From a bacterium (GTDB taxonomy: Bacteria; NPL-UPA2; JAGMAN01): a DNA stretch of 19,957 nucleotides. This document shows, one piece after another, positions 8,311 through 15,110 of the stretch (the stretch's first letter is position 1; the number at the start of each line of letters is the position of its first letter). The stretch lies in the NCBI GenBank assembly GCA_023130215.1, contig JAGMAN010000036.1, forward strand, positions 1 through 19,957, in the 5' to 3' direction. Below the pieces are notes generated by a model. It saw only the letters and a program-made list of their open reading frames with translations. It was not told where the DNA came from and did no database searches. The position numbers were made by a program, and so were the translations under genes.

Positions 8311-8838
8311 ATGTATCGGGCTACTACTATTCTCTCTGTGAGGCATAAGGGGAAGGTATCTCTGGGAGGAGACGGGCAGGTCACCCATCAGGCGACCATT
8401 ATGAAGGCAAGAGCAAATAAAGTGCGCCGGATGGCTGAGGGGAAGGTCTTAACTGGCTTTGCCGGGACGGCTGCTGATGCCTTCACCCTTTTTGAAAAAT
8501 TTGAGGGAAAACTTGAGCAGTATGGTAACGACCTGTGTCGGGCCGCAGTGGAACTTGCCAAGGAGTGGAGGACGGACAAGATATTGAGGCGCCTGGAAGC
8601 ACTTCTGGCCATAGCTGATAAGGAACATTCTCTTGTCATCTCCGGAAACGGGGATGTAATCGAGCCTGATGATGGAGTCTTAGCTATCGGCTCCGGTGGC
8701 CCCTATGCCCTGGCCGCCGCCCGGGCCCTGGTTAAATATTCCGACCTTTCAGCAAAGGAGATTGTTCGCCAGAGCCTTCTCATCACCGCATCCATCTGCA
8801 TCTATACCAATGATCAGATAGTGGTAGAAGAGCTATGA
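8311..8838 (+). CDS. hslV: ATP-dependent protease proteolytic subunit HslV (ClpQ)
   Basis: HslV is the proteasome-like peptidase that stacks with HslU to degrade unfolded and regulatory proteins. It has 175 residues. The N-terminus reads [10 protein letters not shown]: the catalytic N-terminal threonine would be Thr5 after removal of a four-residue propeptide, an arrangement I also recall in Thermotoga and Bacillus-type enzymes rather than the single Met of E. coli. GGDGQVT at 19-25 and Lys37, the probable active-site lysine, are conserved, as is the [15 protein letters not shown] block (126-140). AAGGAG lies 7 nt before the ATG. The stop overlaps the hslU start as ATGA, so the two subunits are translationally coupled. 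Confidence 0.97.
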   Translation: MYRATTILSVRHKGKVSLGGDGQVTHQATIMKARANKVRRMAEGKVLTGFAGTAADAFTLFEKFEGKLEQYGNDLCRAAVELAKEWRTDKILRRLEALLAIADKEHSLVISGNGDVIEPDDGVLAIGSGGPYALAAARALVKYSDLSAKEIVRQSLLITASICIYTNDQIVVEEL

Positions 8839-10190
8839 ATGATACTTTAACTCCCAAGCAGACTGTTAAGGAACTGGACAAGTATATCATCAGCCAGGAT
8901 GAAGCCAAGAAGTCAGTGGCAATAGCTCTGCGAAACCGCTGGCGCCGCCAGAAGCTTTCAGCCGAACTCCGGGACGAGGTGGCTCCCAAGAACATAATTA
9001 TGATTGGCCCTACCGGTGTCGGGAAGACAGAGATTGCCAGACGCCTGGCCCGCCTGGCCCAGGCTCCCTTTATCAAAGTGGAGGCTTCTAAATTCACTGA
9101 GGTAGGATATGTGGGGCGGGATGTAGAATCTATGGTGAGAGACCTGACCGATTTAGCTGTCAACATGATAAAGGGGGAGAGAACAGAAGCAGTTAAAGAT
9201 AAGGCTGGGGAGTTGGCTGAAGAAAGATTGCTTGACCTCCTCCTTCCATCTCTTCCAGTTAAGTCTTCCCTTGAGGCGGCCCCAGCCGAGACGGCAGAAG
9301 AGAAGGCGCAAATGGAGCGAACCAGGGAGAAGTTAAGGAAGCAGTTAAAGGAAGGAAAATTGGAGAAGAGGCTGGTGGAACTTGAAGCCAGAGACCGTTT
9401 CGCTCCCATGATTGAGATCTTCTCCGGTTCAGGGATAGAGGAGATGGACATAAATATGCATGAGATGTTCGGGAAGATGTTCCCACAGCGGATGAAGCTC
9501 CGGAAAGTGACAGTGGGTGAAGCCAGGAGGATATTAGCCCAGGAGGAGGCCCAGAAGCTAATCAATATGGATGAGGTAGTCAGGGAAGCTATATTCCGGG
9601 TAGAGAACTCGGGGATAATATTCTTAGATGAGCTGGATAAGATAGCTGGCCGGGAGAAGGGGGCTGGCCCTGATGTCTCCCGGGAAGGGGTGCAGCGGGA
9701 CATCCTTCCCATTGTGGAGGGAACAACAGTAGCTACCAAATACGGGATGGTGAAGACATATCATATCCTCTTCATTGCCGCCGGTGCCTTCCATATTTCC
9801 AAGCCGTCGGATCTTATTCCCGAACTTCAAGGGCGATTCCCCATTCGGGTGGAGTTAGGGAGCCTGTCCAGGGAGGATTTTAAGAAGATACTCACCCAGC
9901 CTCGAAATGCGCTGATCAAGCAGTATAGCGCTCTCCTCCAGACAGAAGGCATTAAGATGGAGTTTACTGATGAAGCCATTCGGGAGATTGCCTCCATGGC
10001 CTGGGCAGTGAATGCCCGGATGGAGAACATTGGTGCTCGGCGTCTTTATACCATTATGGAGAAGTTGGTTGAGGACATATCCTTCAATGCTCCTGATGTT
10101 CCAAAGAAAGTGACTATTGATGCTAACTATGTCAGGAATAGACTCTCTGAGATAATCAAGGACCAGGATCTGAGCCGGTATATTTTATGA
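8835..10190 (+). CDS. hslU: ATP-dependent protease ATPase subunit HslU (ClpY)
   Basis: HslU is the AAA+ unfoldase partner of HslV. The 451 residues show Walker A GPTGVGKT at 58-65, the substrate-gripping pore loop GYVGRD at 91-96, a charged helical I-domain from about 110 to 240, Walker [11 protein letters not shown] at 261-270, the arginine-finger segment [12 protein letters not shown] near 330-341 and a sensor-2 region NIGARRLYT at 398-406. The C-terminal tail ends DLSRYIL, the type of tail that docks between HslV subunits. It starts within the hslV stop codon (ATGA overlap). No codY follows, unlike in Bacillus; the next gene is rpsB with its own promoter. Confidence 0.98.
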   Translation: MNDTLTPKQTVKELDKYIISQDEAKKSVAIALRNRWRRQKLSAELRDEVAPKNIIMIGPTGVGKTEIARRLARLAQAPFIKVEASKFTEVGYVGRDVESMVRDLTDLAVNMIKGERTEAVKDKAGELAEERLLDLLLPSLPVKSSLEAAPAETAEEKAQMERTREKLRKQLKEGKLEKRLVELEARDRFAPMIEIFSGSGIEEMDINMHEMFGKMFPQRMKLRKVTVGEARRILAQEEAQKLINMDEVVREAIFRVENSGIIFLDELDKIAGREKGAGPDVSREGVQRDILPIVEGTTVATKYGMVKTYHILFIAAGAFHISKPSDLIPELQGRFPIRVELGSLSREDFKKILTQPRNALIKQYSALLQTEGIKMEFTDEAIREIASMAWAVNARMENIGARRLYTIMEKLVEDISFNAPDVPKKVTIDANYVRNRLSEIIKDQDLSRYIL

Positions 10191-10230
10191 TAGTGTCGAA
10201 TTCTTCAACAGTCTCATTTTATAATTTTTC

Positions 10231-10259
10231 TTGCCAAAAATTTTATGTTATGTTATACT
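10231..10259 (+). promoter_or_regulatory. Promoter for the rpsB-tsf-pyrH-frr operon
   Basis: TTGCCA (10231-10236), a 17-nt spacer and TATACT (10254-10259), with TGT just before the -10 giving an extended -10. Transcription should start near 10266, about 20 nt before the preferred rpsB start. The promoter overlaps an in-frame upstream extension of rpsB, arguing against translation of that extension. Confidence 0.75.
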
Positions 10260-10286
10260 CTGGCGAAAATTGAGAGGAGGGTTAAG

Positions 10287-11150
10287 TTGACGACTATGTC
10301 CATGCGAGAGCTTTTAGAAGTGGGAGTCCACTTCGGCCATCAGACCAAGCGCTGGAATCCAAAGATGGCTCGCTATATCTTCGGGGAAAAAAATGGGATT
10401 TATATCATTGACCTATCAAAGACAGTGGAAAGCTTGAAGAAAGCCTGCGAATTCGTCACCGAGACTGCGAGCAAAGGTGAGTGGCTGCTCTTTGTGGGAA
10501 CCAAGAAACAGGCTCAGGAAGCAATTGAATCGGAAGCTACTCGCTGTGGCATGTTTTATATTAACAGGCGCTGGTTGGGTGGGACGCTAACTAATTTTCA
10601 GACAATACGCCGAAGCATAGACCGCTTAAAGGAAATCAAGAGAATGGATGCGGAGGGGACTTTTGACCTTCTACCCAAAAAAGAGGTAATTCACCTGAGG
10701 AGGGAGAGGGAACGCTTAGAGAAGAATTTGATTGGCATTGAGGGAATGGATGGACTGCCAGGAGCTCTCTTCGTTGTAGATACCAAGAAGGAGAGGATAG
10801 CAGTATCGGAAGCTAAGGCGCTGGGCATCCCCGTGGTAGCCTTAATTGACACTAACTGCGACCCTGACGAAGTTCAGTTCTGTATCCCAGGCAACGACGA
10901 TGCCATTAAGGCCATAAAGCTCCTCTGCGCTCAGATTGCTGACGCAGTATTATATGGAAAAGAGAAGCTAAATGCTGGGAAGGAGCCAGAAAAGGAGAAA
11001 GTATCTGAGGTTGAGGAGGAAGCCGCCCAGGAGACCAGGGTAGAAAAGAAAGTAGTGACAGAAGAAAAAGGGGAAAAGAAACCGGTCAAGGTGCCAGGAA
11101 AAGTTAGGAAGGTTAAGAAAGAAGGAAAAGAGGAAAAGAAAAGTGAGTAA
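10287..11150 (+). CDS. rpsB: 30S ribosomal protein S2
   Basis: S2 binds the back of the small ribosomal subunit and is needed for S1 docking. The preferred start is TTG at 10287, 6 nt after AGGAGG, giving 287 residues beginning [19 protein letters not shown], the standard S2 N-terminus. The frame is open up to an ATG at 10245, but that codon lies within the promoter. [20 protein letters not shown] (24-43) and [19 protein letters not shown] (158-176) are S2 signature regions. After the normal end near residue 225 there is a roughly 60-residue Lys/Glu-rich low-complexity tail, encoded by a purine-rich stretch. tsf overlaps its end by 8 nt, as expected for the conserved rpsB-tsf pair. Confidence 0.97.
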   Translation: MTTMSMRELLEVGVHFGHQTKRWNPKMARYIFGEKNGIYIIDLSKTVESLKKACEFVTETASKGEWLLFVGTKKQAQEAIESEATRCGMFYINRRWLGGTLTNFQTIRRSIDRLKEIKRMDAEGTFDLLPKKEVIHLRRERERLEKNLIGIEGMDGLPGALFVVDTKKERIAVSEAKALGIPVVALIDTNCDPDEVQFCIPGNDDAIKAIKLLCAQIADAVLYGKEKLNAGKEPEKEKVSEVEEEAAQETRVEKKVVTEEKGEKKPVKVPGKVRKVKKEGKEEKKSE

Positions 11151-11682
11151 AAAGGTAAACATAACTCTAAATATGGTCAAAAAACTGCGGGAGATGAGCG
11201 GGGCGGGAGTGATGAGTTGTAAAAAAGCCCTGGCCGAGACGGATGGAGATTTTGAAGAAGCTCTGGAAATTCTCAGGGCACAGGGTTTATCCATAGCGGC
11301 CAAGAAGGCAAGCCGGGAGACCAGAGAAGGTCTAATTTCTTCCTATGTTCACTTTGGAGGCAAGATCGGAGTCCTGGTAGAACTTAACTGCGAAACTGAC
11401 TTTGTAGCCAAGACAGATGAGTTTAAACAGTTAGCCAAGGATATCTGCATGCACATTGCCTGGTCCAACCCTCAGTTCACATCCCGGGAGGAGGTTCCCA
11501 GGGAGATAGTAGCCAGGGAGAAGGATAAGGAGGGATATCTTTCCAAGGTCTGCCTCTTAGAGCAATCTTTCTTTCGGGACAATGAGATCGCCGTCAGTAG
11601 CTACTTAGCTTCCCAGATCGCTAAGATGGGAGAGAATATCAGAATAAGGCGATTTGTGCGGTATCAGTTAGGGGAGGGATGA
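11143..11682 (+). CDS. tsf: Elongation factor Ts
   Basis: EF-Ts is the nucleotide exchange factor of EF-Tu. It starts at a GTG lying inside the end of rpsB (8-nt overlap) after purine-rich GAGGAAAAG. The 179 residues are close to the short Thermus/Thermotoga form rather than the 283-residue E. coli protein. The N-terminal UBA-like module is complete ([19 protein letters not shown], 12-30), and [11 protein letters not shown] (80-90) contains the TDFV motif that contacts EF-Tu. A single core subdomain follows. The stop overlaps the pyrH start as ATGA. Confidence 0.96.
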   Translation: MSKKVNITLNMVKKLREMSGAGVMSCKKALAETDGDFEEALEILRAQGLSIAAKKASRETREGLISSYVHFGGKIGVLVELNCETDFVAKTDEFKQLAKDICMHIAWSNPQFTSREEVPREIVAREKDKEGYLSKVCLLEQSFFRDNEIAVSSYLASQIAKMGENIRIRRFVRYQLGEG

Positions 11683-12395
11683 AGAAGCCGGCGTATAAGC
11701 GTATTTTGCTAAAGCTGAGTGGGGAGGCCCTGCAGGGGAGACAGAAATATGGTCTTGACCCTAAGGTAGTTAACTCTATTGCTGATGAGATCAGGGATGT
11801 TCGTGAACTCAATATAGAGATAGCCATTGTGGTTGGAGGAGGGAATATCTTCCGGGGAGTAGTAGCTAGTGCCAATGGTATGGAGCAGTCAATAGCTGAC
11901 TACATGGGAATGCTTGCTACCGGGATAAATGCCTTAGCTTTACAGGGAGCTTTGGAGAAGATGGGAGTGGATACAAGGGTGCAGACTGCCATTGAGATGC
12001 GAGACTTAGCTGAGCCATATATCAGACGCCGGGCCATTCGCCACCTGGAGAAGGGAAGGGTGGTTATACTTGCGGGCGGGACAGGCAATCCTTATTTTAC
12101 AACTGATACAGCCGCTGCCCTTAGGGCAACTGAGATTGGAGCGGAGGTAATCCTGAAAGCAACTAAGGTAGATGGAGTCTATAGTTCGGACCCGATACTT
12201 AACCCCAAAGCAAAAAAATTCCATCGTCTCAGTTATATCGAGGTGATTAAAAGAAAGTTGAAGGTGATGGATTCTACCGCTATTTCCCTCTGCATGGACA
12301 ATTCTTTACCAATCATTGTCTTTAATCTGAAGAGGAAAGGGAATATTAAGAGGGCCGTTTCAGGTGAGCCGATTGGAACCCTGATTGAGGAATAA
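11679..12395 (+). CDS. pyrH: Uridylate kinase (UMP kinase)
   Basis: PyrH phosphorylates UMP to UDP in pyrimidine nucleotide synthesis; it belongs to the amino-acid kinase family. The 238-residue length is standard. Visible motifs are [11 protein letters not shown] (10-20, nucleotide phosphate binding), [10 protein letters not shown] (51-60), [24 protein letters not shown] (73-96), the [18 protein letters not shown] block (133-150) and [13 protein letters not shown] (160-172). It is coupled to tsf by ATGA and followed by frr after only 3 nt, the usual order. Confidence 0.98.
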   Translation: MKKPAYKRILLKLSGEALQGRQKYGLDPKVVNSIADEIRDVRELNIEIAIVVGGGNIFRGVVASANGMEQSIADYMGMLATGINALALQGALEKMGVDTRVQTAIEMRDLAEPYIRRRAIRHLEKGRVVILAGGTGNPYFTTDTAAALRATEIGAEVILKATKVDGVYSSDPILNPKAKKFHRLSYIEVIKRKLKVMDSTAISLCMDNSLPIIVFNLKRKGNIKRAVSGEPIGTLIEE

Positions 12396-12398
12396 GAA

Positions 12399-12965
12399 AT
12401 GGAAAAATCAGTTAAAGATATTCTCAGCGAGATGGAAGAGAAGATGCGAAAGTCGGTGGAAGTGACCAGACGGGAACTGGCCGCTATTCGGACTGGACGG
12501 GCTTCCACCTCACTCCTGGAAGGGGTTAATGTTGATTACTATGGAACGTTCACTCCACTGCGCCAGGTATCAAATATCCTGACCCCCGAGCCAACCCTTA
12601 TTGTAATCCAGCCCTGGGACAAATCAACCCTGGAGGAGATAGAGAGAGCTATCTTGAAAGCAGATATAGGTTTGACTCCTAACAACGACGGCAAGGTCAT
12701 TCGCATCCCCATCCCTCCTCTTAGCGAGGAGAGGCGGCAGGAGCTAGTCAGAGTGATGAGGAAGATGGCTGAGGAGGGAAGAGTAGCTATCCGGGGAGTC
12801 CGACATAAGGAGAGAGATTCTGCGAAAAACCTGGAAAAAGAAAGCAAGATCTCCAAGGACGTCAGTAGAAGGGCACAGGAGAAGATGGAAGAGCTAACCC
12901 ATAAATATATCGAAGAAATAGATAGGATTTTAGCGGCCAAGGAGAAGGAAGTTTTAGAAGTGTAA
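12399..12965 (+). CDS. frr: Ribosome recycling factor
   Basis: RRF, with EF-G, splits the post-termination ribosome. The 188 residues match the usual 185. The three-helix bundle/hinge pattern is clear: an N-terminal helix with RRELAAIRTGRAS (24-36), the domain II beta segment with TPEPTLIVIQPWDKS (62-76) and IPIPPLSEERRQEL (103-116), and the C-terminal helix ending in IDRILAAKEKEVLEV. It lies 3 nt after pyrH; the ferredoxin gene follows after 14 nt with its own strong Shine-Dalgarno. Confidence 0.97.
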   Translation: MEKSVKDILSEMEEKMRKSVEVTRRELAAIRTGRASTSLLEGVNVDYYGTFTPLRQVSNILTPEPTLIVIQPWDKSTLEEIERAILKADIGLTPNNDGKVIRIPIPPLSEERRQELVRVMRKMAEEGRVAIRGVRHKERDSAKNLEKESKISKDVSRRAQEKMEELTHKYIEEIDRILAAKEKEVLEV

Positions 12966-12979
12966 GGAGGGATAGAAAA

Positions 12980-13150
12980 ATGGCATATAAGATTACGGAA
13001 GAATGTGTTGCCTGCGGGACCTGCCTGGACGAGTGTCCTGTAGGGGCTATCCAGGAAGGAGAGGAGCAATATTCCATTGACCCTGAGAAGTGCGATGACT
13101 GTGGTAAATGTGTTGAAGTGTGCCCGACAGAAGCCATCGTTAAAGCATAA
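12980..13150 (+). CDS. Small 2[4Fe-4S] ferredoxin
   Basis: A 56-residue clostridial-type bacterial ferredoxin, a cytoplasmic low-potential electron carrier. The two cluster motifs are complete: C9, C12, C15 with C19-Pro, and C38, C41, C44 with C48-Pro, so each cluster gets three ligands from one motif and the fourth from the other. The two halves are clearly related, as usual for this family. AGGAGG lies 9 nt before the ATG, and the gene follows frr by 14 nt, so it is in the rpsB operon. This place is unusual for a ferredoxin; with dxr and ispG a few genes further on, supplying electrons to the iron-sulfur enzyme IspG is a plausible, unproven role. Confidence 0.95.
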   Translation: MAYKITEECVACGTCLDECPVGAIQEGEEQYSIDPEKCDDCGKCVEVCPTEAIVKA

Positions 13151-13169
13151 GGTTGCTGTCCAAGAAACC

Positions 13170-13194
13170 AGACGTGTCCCCAAGTGACACGTCT
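13170..13194. repeat. Perfect 9-bp inverted repeat (hairpin) before the cold-shock gene
   Basis: AGACGTGTC (13170-13178) and GACACGTCT (13186-13194) pair perfectly around a 7-nt loop. There is no T-run after it, so it is not a typical intrinsic terminator. It lies 20 nt after the ferredoxin stop and 29 nt before the cold-shock-protein ATG. It may be an mRNA-processing or stabilising structure, a regulatory hairpin for the next gene, or a dispersed palindromic element. Confidence 0.6.
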
Positions 13195-13223
13195 CCAAAT
13201 TACACTAAAAAGGAGGTGGGAAG

Positions 13224-13427
13224 ATGCACACAGGGAAAATAAAGAAATTGGTGCGTGATAGGGGATTTGGGTTTATTGCCGATACGGATGGCCAGGAGGT
13301 TTTTTTCCATCAAACAGGTCTCGTAGAAGTAAGCTTCGATGCGCTGAATGAGGACCAAGAGGTAGAGTTTGATGTTGAAAAATCGGAAAAGGGTCCGCGC
13401 GCTATAAACGTAAAGCTTGTCCAGTAG
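13224..13427 (+). CDS. Cold-shock-domain (CspA-like) nucleic-acid-binding protein
   Basis: A 67-residue protein that is a single cold-shock domain (OB fold), expected to bind single-stranded RNA or DNA. RNP1 is RGFGFIA at 13-19 and RNP2 is EVFFHQT at 25-31. The strand before RNP1 reads KIKKLV instead of the usual aromatic KWFN, so one aromatic binding surface residue is missing; I recall this KLVRDRGFGFI form as a common subgroup outside the classical CspA set. A near-perfect AGGAGGT lies before the ATG, predicting high expression. A hairpin sits in the leader region and a strong terminator follows. Confidence 0.93.
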   Translation: MHTGKIKKLVRDRGFGFIADTDGQEVFFHQTGLVEVSFDALNEDQEVEFDVEKSEKGPRAINVKLVQ

Positions 13428-13435
13428 TAATAAGG

Positions 13436-13492
13436 CAATCAGAGGGGTTTACGTAAGTCATTGAAATACAACGTAAGCCCCTCATTGTTTTA
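13436..13492 (+). terminator. Intrinsic terminator after the cold-shock gene
   Basis: A 13-bp stem (13442-13454 with 13471-13483, one G-T wobble) closes a 16-nt loop and can extend by four more pairs (CAAT with ATTG) across a 2-nt bulge. It ends in a short T run (TTTT, 13488-13491). It should end transcripts from the rpsB promoter and isolates the mazEF module and uppS block from that operon. Confidence 0.85.
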
Positions 13493-13554
13493 TAGTTAAT
13501 TGACAAGGCCACTTTCTTAATGAATTCCGTCACCAATTTATTTCATCACAAGTA

Positions 13555-13590
13555 TTGACTAATTTTGACATTTGGTGTATACTATGTATA
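13555..13590 (+). promoter_or_regulatory. mazEF promoter with an overlapping palindromic operator candidate
   Basis: TTGACT (13555-13560), a 17-nt spacer and TATACT (13578-13583) form a good sigma70-type promoter. The -10 box is also the left arm of a perfect inverted repeat, TATAC-TAT-GTATA (13578-13590). Since MazE-type antitoxins repress their own promoters, this is a natural operator candidate. The operator role is inferred. Confidence 0.65.
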
Positions 13591-13597
13591 TCCATAT

Positions 13598-13612
13598 AAA
13601 AAAAGGGGGGGG
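13598..13612. repeat. A7-G8 homopolymer tract forming the mazE ribosome-binding site
   Basis: Seven A (13598-13604) run into eight G (13605-13612), followed by TGAT and the mazE ATG at 13620. The G run plus TGAT is the Shine-Dalgarno, one base from GGAGGTGAT. Runs of this kind are prone to slippage, which here would alter leader sequence and spacing rather than the protein. Confidence 0.6.
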
Positions 13613-13619
13613 TGATATT

Positions 13620-13868
13620 ATGTCAACAACTATTCAGAAGTGGGGTAATAGTCAAGGGTTGCGTGTGCCCAAAAATATCCTTGAAAAAGCACATATCACT
13701 GTTGGGGATAATGTAGAGGTCAAATTTTCACACGGAGCTATAGTTGTTAAACCGGTGAATCAAGTGCGGGGTAAATATAACTTAAGAGAGCTTGTTTCCA
13801 AAATCCCTGATAATTTTCATCAGAAAGAAGTCTCATGGGGAAAAGCAATGGGAAAGGAAGTATGGTAA
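13620..13868 (+). CDS. mazE: MazE-type antitoxin (AbrB/SpoVT fold)
   Basis: Antitoxin of a type II toxin-antitoxin module: it binds and neutralises the MazF ribonuclease and represses the promoter. Of its 82 residues, the first 45 form the swapped-hairpin DNA-binding domain (TIQKWGNSQGLRVPKNIL, 4-21), very close to the classical MazE pattern. The tail (about 50-82) should wrap the toxin. The ATG at 13620 follows a G-rich GGTGAT ribosome-binding site; the frame runs on upstream to 13572, but that covers the -10 box. The stop overlaps the toxin start by one base (TAATG), so the pair is coupled. Composition is more AT-rich than the flanking genes, suggesting acquisition. Confidence 0.93.
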   Translation: MSTTIQKWGNSQGLRVPKNILEKAHITVGDNVEVKFSHGAIVVKPVNQVRGKYNLRELVSKIPDNFHQKEVSWGKAMGKEVW

Positions 13869-14203
13869 TGCATAAATACATACCTCACCAAGGAGACCTT
13901 ATTGCATTGACATTTGACCCACAATCAGGCCATGAACAAAAAGGGAGACGTCCTGCGTTAGTTATCAGTAATACTCTTTTCAATCAAAAGACTGGACTTG
14001 CTATTGTTTGCACGATTACCAAAACCGACCGGAGATACCCTTTTCATATAAAAATTTCAAATATATCATCTGTTAGTGGTTTTGTTATGGTGGATCAAGT
14101 CAAATCTATAGATTATCAGACAAGAAAGGCAAAATTCATTGAACAGGCACCAATAGAATTGCTTAATGAGACAATGGCCATACTTGATGCATGTATATAT
14201 TAA
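13868..14203 (+). CDS. mazF: MazF-type endoribonuclease toxin
   Basis: Sequence-specific, ribosome-independent mRNA interferase whose activity arrests growth when MazE is lost. The 111 residues form one CcdB/PemK-like barrel: GDLIALTFDP at 9-18, KGRRPALVIS at 25-34 with the likely catalytic Arg28, CTITKTDRRYPFHI at 48-61 with the candidate catalytic threonine (Thr49 or Thr51), and VMVDQVKSID at 73-82. All expected parts are present, so the toxin looks intact. I chose the ATG at 13868 because AAGGA lies about 9 nt upstream; ATGs at 13862 and 13835 are possible. The cleavage sequence cannot be predicted from here. Codon use is AT-rich like mazE. Confidence 0.93.
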   Translation: MHKYIPHQGDLIALTFDPQSGHEQKGRRPALVISNTLFNQKTGLAIVCTITKTDRRYPFHIKISNISSVSGFVMVDQVKSIDYQTRKAKFIEQAPIELLNETMAILDACIY

Positions 14204-14315
14204 GAAACTGTTATGTTGAAGGATAAAAGTGATAAAAAGCAAATGGCGAAGTTAGTGGAAGAGGGTATTAAAGCTGAAGGTATGGATGTAGAGACGAAGG
14301 ATGACCAAAATTTCC

Positions 14316-14344
14316 TTGATTTGTCTGCAGAGAGGGGTTATAAT
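14316..14344 (+). promoter_or_regulatory. Promoter for the uppS-cdsA-dxr-rseP-ispG block
   Basis: TTGATT (14316-14321), a 17-nt spacer and a perfect TATAAT (14339-14344). Transcription would start near 14351, just before the AAAGGGAGAG ribosome-binding site and the GTG at 14372. It lies inside an in-frame upstream extension of uppS, indicating that the extension is not part of the main product. Confidence 0.7.
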
Positions 14345-14371
14345 TGCAATATCAAAGGGAGAGCTATTTCA

Positions 14372-15109
14372 GTGACTAAGGCGAACGAACTGGAGGAGAA
14401 GTTAGATAAGTCCAAACTTCCCCGCCATATTGCCATCATCATGGATGGGAATGGACGCTGGGCCAGGAAGAGAAGACTGCCCCGGGTAGCCGGTCACAGG
14501 GCCGGTGTCCAATCGGTCAGGGAGATAGTGCGAGCCTGCGGCGAGATAGGGATCAAGGTGCTTACCCTTTATGCTTTCTCGGCAGAGAACTGGAAACGTC
14601 CCCGTCGGGAAGTAGATACTCTGATGCGTCTTCTGCGAGAGTTTCTGAGGAGAGAGCTTCCCAGTTTGAACAAGAACAGGGTGAGACTGAGGGCAATAGG
14701 CCGCCTGAAAGAGCTTCCTCCAAAAGTTCAAGAGGCTTTGGAGAAGACGATTAAGAGCACGGAGGGCAACAATGGGCTGATTCTCAACTTAGCTATTAAT
14801 TATGGAGGCAGAAGCGAAATAGTGGATGCAGTTAAGGGCCTGGCCAAGGACGTAGAGAAAGGTATCTGTAAACCGGAGGAAATCAACGAGGAGATATTTG
14901 AGAAATACTTATACACCTCTCACCTCCCCGACCCTGACCTGCTCATCAGGACGAGTGGGGAGCATCGGGTAAGCAACTTTCTCCTCTGGCAGGTCTCTTA
15001 CAGTGAAATCTGGGTCACCTCCGTCTACTGGCCAGATTTCCGGAGGCGTCACCTTTTAGAAGCCCTTTTAGATTATCAGGGAAGGGAGCGCAGGTTTGGT
15101 GGCCTCTAA
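14372..15109 (+). CDS. uppS: Undecaprenyl diphosphate synthase (cis-prenyltransferase)
   Basis: UppS condenses isopentenyl diphosphate units onto farnesyl diphosphate to make the C55 lipid carrier for peptidoglycan. With the GTG at 14372 it has 245 residues, the usual size. Conserved parts are IAIIMDGNGRWARKRRLPR (20-38) with catalytic Asp25, GHRAG at 41-45, TLYAFSAENWKRP (65-77) and DLLIRTSGEHRVSNFLLWQ (189-207). The frame is open upstream to an ATG at 14213, adding 53 codons with no family similarity, no Shine-Dalgarno and an internal promoter. The GTG has AAAGGGAGAG before it, so I prefer it. cdsA starts within a few bases of the stop. Confidence 0.95.
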   Translation: MTKANELEEKLDKSKLPRHIAIIMDGNGRWARKRRLPRVAGHRAGVQSVREIVRACGEIGIKVLTLYAFSAENWKRPRREVDTLMRLLREFLRRELPSLNKNRVRLRAIGRLKELPPKVQEALEKTIKSTEGNNGLILNLAINYGGRSEIVDAVKGLAKDVEKGICKPEEINEEIFEKYLYTSHLPDPDLLIRTSGEHRVSNFLLWQVSYSEIWVTSVYWPDFRRRHLLEALLDYQGRERRFGGL

Positions 15110-15110
15110 A

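Noticed and set aside
8783-9739. Long open frame on the minus strand opposite hslU (318 codons)
   Set aside because: It is fully antisense to a well-conserved hslU, is rich in Ser/Arg/Leu in the way typical of reverse-frame shadows, and has no recognisable domain.
10245-10286. Upstream start of rpsB at the ATG of 10245
   Set aside because: The extra 14 codons contain the -10 box of the promoter, and the TTG at 10287 has an ideal AGGAGG spacing and gives the standard S2 N-terminus.
13170-13194. Hairpin as a rho-independent terminator
   Set aside because: No T-run follows the stem; the clear terminator is at 13436-13492.
12539-13198. Minus-strand open frame of 219 codons across frr and the ferredoxin gene
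   Set aside because: It lies opposite two clear genes and shows no family motif; the plus-strand genes explain the openness.
13572-13619. Extended mazE reading frame from 13572
   Set aside because: It spans the promoter -10 region and the homopolymer ribosome-binding site, so it cannot be translated from the predicted transcript.
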